NCBI RefSeq assembly: GCF_002775205.1
Contig: NC_036447.1
Coordinates: 21,434,501-21,498,500, forward strand
Origin: Xiphophorus maculatus
Taxonomy: Eukaryota; Chordata; Actinopteri; Cyprinodontiformes; Poeciliidae
Direction: 5' to 3'
DNA length: 64,000 bases
In this document: piece after piece, positions 59,801 through 64,000 of the stretch
Position numbering within the stretch: the stretch's first letter is position 1
Layout: the number at the start of each line of letters is the position of its first letter
Made by a program: the position numbers and the translations under genes
The notes under the pieces: model-generated
Database searches by the model: none
Told to the model about the DNA's origin: nothing
What the model saw: the letters and a program-made list of their open reading frames with translations, nothing else

Positions 59801-62800
59801 CTACTTCCTGTTCCTCAAGACTCTCCTCTTCTTCAACATGTTCCTTTTTCTGGTCTTGGGTTCGTTCTTGGTGGTTCCACAGGCAGTGTACCCCCCAGAG
59901 CAGCTTGAAAACAGAAAGTCCTTCACTGGACTGGAGCTCTTCACTGGAGGGGTAAGCAGTTCGAAGGAGCATTTGCCAAATCTTTCATTAGTTTGTTAGC
60001 TTTAGGTCTTCACTTAGCTTGTATAGACTCACTAAGCTCCACAGACAGCTGCAACTAACAAACTTATTAATAATTTCAACAGTGCAGGCTTCCTTGTTAA
60101 GTAAAGTGATTATTTCCCAGAGTTTCCACCCTGACACATAATTGATATCGCAAGATCAGTAGAGGATTGTAGCACTGACGGCTTGTTTAACGTGTCTGAA
60201 AGGATTCAGCAGGCACCAGCGGGGTGCCGCATTTCTTTAAAACCTAAAATAAGTTGAAAACGTACAACTGGAGCTGGATTTGTAAAATAGTTTGGTACAT
60301 AAGTGCTGTAAAGTCCTCTGACATTTCCCGTTCAAATCAGTGCATATTTAGTTTACGACAGCATTGACTCTTGAGCTAATTTAACTCAAATTTTCACTGA
60401 GGTCAGCTGATTTTTGTTTCCTTAATGGATTTGAATGTAAGCAGTGCAATATATTGATGCTTAATGTGAGTGACTGGGTTTGAGTGTTTTGCTACCACCA
60501 GCCCTGGTTACACTGAAACCACTTTGGTGCAAAACAAGTGAATATCTAAGACACCTTAGGAAAAACAATGCATTACAGAGAGGAATAATATGTAACTAAA
60601 AATAAAGACAGTGTTTTCATTAATGCAGAAGATTGTTGAGTAATCCACAGTGGTGGAGATGTAATATTTTAGCTGCATTTAAGTGACACAATTAGTCCTA
60701 ATCTAATGTTAACAAGACCGTCTTCCAGTTTTGGTCTTTCCATGACTGCCACAGTTTTTCCTGCTCATTTGTAATTACTCGCACTACTTCTTTAAAACGT
60801 TGGACTTTGCTGTCAATCGTCCTTCACTTAAAAGTGTTATCACTATGGAGGATGTGGGACATGAAAAGTTGATAGAGTACCGGTACATTTTTGCATGGTT
60901 ATCTCATCAAAGTGTAAAATTTCCTGTGTTGATCAGAAATCTCCTACGTGAGCCAGTGGAAACATTTCGAGTTAAATTCATTTATGTTCAGAAGTAAAAC
61001 CATTTATGTCCTTTTTTTGAAATGTGCCAAGCCATGGTTTTGCAGGTAGATTTTTCTTTGCAATTTTTTTACTTTTAGTTTAATCACACAGAGCAAAAAT
61101 AAAGCTTGAAAGGTTCTGTCTGAATCACATTTGTTCTGCCTTAGGGTTACTTCGCTAACACCCTGCTGTACTACGGATACTACAGTAACCACACACTTCA
61201 TAGCTGTTCGAAGAATAACATCTCCAGTCCCCCAAAACCGGAGTGTGACTCAAAGTCCCTGTCCTACAACATGCCGCTTGCATATTTCTTCACAATCGGA
61301 CTGTCCTTCTTTGTTACATGCATCATCCTTGTGTACAGGTGAGGTTTTCTGAATGAAATATTAGTAATTTAACTTTTAAATTAACACAGAGACTTAAATG
61401 TTTACATTTTATTTCCTGAAAGTATGTCAAAGTCGTTTGGTCAGAGCTTCAGGATCGATAAGTCTAACGGCATGTTGGCCATGAAGGTCTTCTGCTCGTG
61501 GGACTTTAAGGTCATCAAGAGAAGCTCGGTCAGGCTGCTGTCTGAAAACATCCGCACCCAACTCAAGGTACATGCAAACTCGCCACTTTGTTTGTAAAAT
61601 CACCTCCTTCTCCTTCCTCCCTTCCTACGCTGTCATTTAAAGGGTTGACGGGAGTCTGATGATCTGACGCATTCTTCTTCGGCCTCCGTCACCGTTTCCT
61701 TTTCCTGCTTTGTTTTGGATGTTAATATTTCACCACTCCCAACTTCGCCTCCCTGTAGGAGCTGCTGGGAGAAGCACATCACAGGCACATCAGGAGTACA
61801 ATCTCAGACAAGTTGGTCAGACTTGTGATGCATGGCCTGGGTTGGATACTCTGCATTGGAGCTACCGCTGGATGCGTGGCTGTGATTTACTACTTCTCAG
61901 ATTATATGCACAAAGAAGTAAGGTTGAGTGGATTTGCTTTTTTTTTTTGTACACGGGATGTTTTTGTTTCACTTCTGTTATGTAGGCAAATCAGTCACAC
62001 AAACCGATGCTTATCATTATTTACTGTTTTATTGATACTGCCCCCAAGTGGCTGCATGAAGGATATATTTAAATATTTTGGCAATTTAATTAGACTGACA
62101 AACAGTAGTTAACTTTCACATTTTGTGTGTTTTATTAAGGTTTTGTATGACAAACACAAAATGGAGCATAATTGTCAAGTCGATAAAGCTTGGTTTTGTA
62201 GTTTAATAAAGAGTCTAAATTAATAATTTGTAGAAAATCTTTCACTACAGTTACAATGGGAACTGTTTTGGTGTTTATCTCTATTTCCTTTTTCATCTAG
62301 AAGGAGGTTATTCTTCCTTCCAAACTATTAGTTTTTTTTACAAGCTGGACTTTGATTTAAATCCAGACTTTGCCCAGGACATTATATCACAATCATAGCT
62401 TCACATCTTTAGTGACTATTTGTCCATAAAAACCAAAGAGAGACCTTAAGAGTAATCGAATAGTCACTTGATGCATCATGGGTTTGTGGTAGGTCAAAAC
62501 ATGAAGTTCTGTGGTAGATTTATTCAAAGTTGGCAGGCAAACAAAACGTCTACATATTTCTATGTTATGTTTAGCTCCATCCAACATCCTCTCAACTCTG
62601 ACCATCTTTCTTGTACCTCGTAGTAACTTTCTCCATCTTATCTGCCTTTCTACAAAAAGCAGCTTAAAAGTTCACAAAATGATTCCGGGGATCCAGAGTT
62701 ATTAAAAGAAGCCAGCCTCTTGGCTCTGCCTGTCCTGGTCTCCTTCATCAACTTGATGTTACCGATCCTCTTCCAGTTCACAGCCTGGATGGAGAAGTAC

Positions 62801-63212
62801 AATTCTCCATCTCTGCGCACGTTTGTTTCACTCAGTCGGTAAGAGCAGTGGGATTCTTGTCGAATCATATCATAACTGTTTCAGTGCTAAGACAACATGA
62901 GGTATCTTTGGATTTGTCTGTTGTCTGTGTTTTATAGAAACTTGATATTAAAAGTGAGCGTGCTCGGCGTCCTCTGCTTCCATTGGTTGAAACGGGTGGC
63001 TGGCAGTGCCGATAATAACAAGGTAACTTTATCGGAAAGGGACTGCCTTTTGTTTCTTTTTGCAGAAGAATGCATTGCTTATCCTTCGTGATTTCTGTTA
63101 CGTAGGCATTCAAGTGCTGGGAGAGTTTTGTTGGTCAGGAGCTTTACCGCTTCCTAATCATCGACTTCATCTTCACTCTGCTGGCTACCCTGTTTGGAGA
63201 GCTGCTTTGGAG
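53835..63212 (+). CDS. tmc6: Transmembrane channel-like protein 6 (EVER1), first 13 coding exons, 3' end beyond the window
   Basis: The multi-pass TMC partner of TMC8 in the ER. Exons: 53835-53890, 54444-54574, 55733-55894, 57590-57745, 57828-57936, 58031-58115, 59694-59951, 61145-61338, 61423-61567, 61759-61917, 62663-62838, 62938-63022, 63106-63212; about 607 codons so far, phase-consistent. Landmarks: MAHNVNFDL start; [40 protein letters not shown], a TMC6 signature; [104 protein letters not shown]. Exon 3 has a second in-frame acceptor at 55681 that would add 17 residues. The remaining C-terminal exons lie to the right. It is divergent from tmc8. Confidence 0.94.
55143..55332. mobile_element. 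PIF/Harbinger-like MITE in tmc6 intron 2
   Basis: Perfect terminal inverted repeats TGGTGCGTTCACACCAAA (from 55144) and TTTGGTGTGAACGCACCA (to 55331) bound about 190 bp. They are flanked on both sides by TTA, a 3-bp target duplication of the kind Harbinger elements make. The interior has no coding sequence and is notably CpG-rich. Confidence 0.8.
56505..56605. repeat. Dispersed repeat fragment (same family as 9005-9105)
   Basis: TTTCAGTAATTCAATTCAAG and the following AT-rich text match the body of the family seen in the tk1-syngr2 gap. Located in tmc6 intron 3. Confidence 0.45.
57941..57963. repeat. (ATT)n microsatellite abutting a tmc6 splice donor
   Basis: Seven to eight ATT units begin only 4 nt after the end of the exon (57936), so the donor GTACATT runs straight into the repeat. 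Confidence 0.9.
58195..58835. repeat. Long copy of GTATTCATACC-type dispersed repeat (tmc6 intron 7)
   Basis: Begins GCAAACGTATTCATACCAAT and continues through ATTTAAATCTGGACTTTGAC and GTTTGGGGTCATTGTACTGT. It is the longest copy in the window at about 640 bp, with no intact ORF. A (GT)n stretch lies at about 58385-58397. Confidence 0.65.
62330..62655. repeat. GTATTCATACC-type repeat fragment next to a tmc6 exon
   Basis: Holds GATTTAAATCCAGACTTTGC and TTTAGCTCCATCCAACATCC in the order seen in the copy at 58.2 kb. It ends within about 10-60 bp of the acceptor of the exon at 62663. Confidence 0.55.
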
Positions 63213-64000
63213 GTGGGTCCATTGTTAACAGCTGAATTTTCTTAGTGCTGCTTTTTAAAGCATATCAGATTCCAGCAACCTTTATAATCCAAAAACCTCC
63301 TGCTGAATATCTTATTAGAGTTGCAATAAACACACCTGGAGGGTGGAGGTGTTCTCCTCCTTAGTGCTGGTGCCGGGCTGCAAATCATCCAAAAGGCTGA
63401 AGGTCACACGAACAAGTTAATATTTTATTAACACAACCTGCAAGAAGAAACCGTGATTTAAGAAAGTTAATCTATCAATTAGGAGAGCATCGCCAGTTTC
63501 TAAAATTGTAGAGCGACATGAGCTGGTAAGCGCATGAAGCTAACCAGCATCATGTGGCCAGCCGTAAAAAATAAAATAAAGAAAATTAACTAACTGTTGA
63601 TCACAATATGATTGTACATCGTTGTTACCAGAATCCTTTGCTACAAATGATCAAGCATGCCTGAAATGAATGGTACATTCTTGCATTATGGGCAATTAAT
63701 GTTTATTTTCTTTTGTTTTTAAAGGAACTAAATTATTAGTTTATTTCTAATATTGTATAAAAAGGCATAGATGAAAAAGCTGCAGAATGTAGCAATTTGT
63801 TTATTAGAATAGATGATCGATAACTAAAACAAATGGTTAGCTGAAGCCCTAAATATAATATTGATTATTACAAGCCATAGAAATGTTATCTGTTGCATTT
63901 GTTGTTTTAATTAGGACAAACTGAAGCCAAAAATAGAATAAGCAGCTTAACTTAGTGGCAGTTTCCAGCGCTGCGGTGGCACTCGCTAACTTTACATTAG
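63213..64000. other. tmc6 intron 13 (partial)
   Basis: No exon is seen between the donor after 63212 and the window edge. AT-rich with no identified repeat. Confidence 0.6.

Noticed and set aside
1-64000. CRISPR arrays, operons, bacterial ribosome-binding sites
   Set aside because: None were seen; spliced vertebrate genes make them irrelevant.

Overview
The window is vertebrate nuclear DNA: split genes with GT-AG introns and many interspersed repeats. The gene order, compact introns and repeat types (Tc1/mariner, L2-like LINE, tRNA-derived SINE, Harbinger-like MITE) point to a ray-finned fish, most likely a percomorph teleost. I cannot name the species.

Six protein-coding genes can be assembled exon by exon with consistent reading phase. 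From left to right they are tk1 (cytosolic thymidine kinase, + strand, 7 exons, 234 aa), syngr2 (synaptogyrin-2, - strand, 4 exons, 242 aa), two tandem immunoglobulin-superfamily membrane receptors on the - strand ('IgA', 13 exons, 520 aa; 'IgB', 10 exons, 480 aa), tmc8 (- strand, 16 exons, 698 aa) and the first 13 coding exons of tmc6 (+ strand, running off the right edge). From established knowledge of human 17q25.3 (TMC6-TMC8-C17orf99-SYNGR2-TK1), order and orientation match throughout. The two Ig receptor genes occupy the slot, and have the orientation, of C17orf99, the gene for the B-cell cytokine IL-40.

The Ig pair is the most interesting content. Both proteins have a leader split by a 27-nt mini-exon, four extracellular Ig domains, one transmembrane exon of exactly 102 nt and a divergent cytoplasmic tail. 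Both D3 exons are exactly 273 nt. They look like FcRL/PECAM1-type receptors born by tandem duplication, and are candidates for a membrane-bound fish counterpart of the IL-40 locus. tmc6 and tmc8 are divergently transcribed; in mammals their products (EVER1/EVER2) work together with CIB1. tk1 and syngr2 look like ordinary housekeeping genes.

The rest is intron, UTR and intergenic DNA. It holds decayed transposons: mariner remnants in tk1, syngr2 and tmc8, an L2-like LINE in syngr2 intron 1, a Harbinger-like MITE in tmc6, and many scraps of two other dispersed families. There is a 138-bp inverted duplication near 52 kb, a duplicated segment near 48 kb, and an unexpectedly large set of perfect short-loop hairpins.

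All exon models come from reading splice signals and protein similarity by eye. No alignment or transcript evidence was available.
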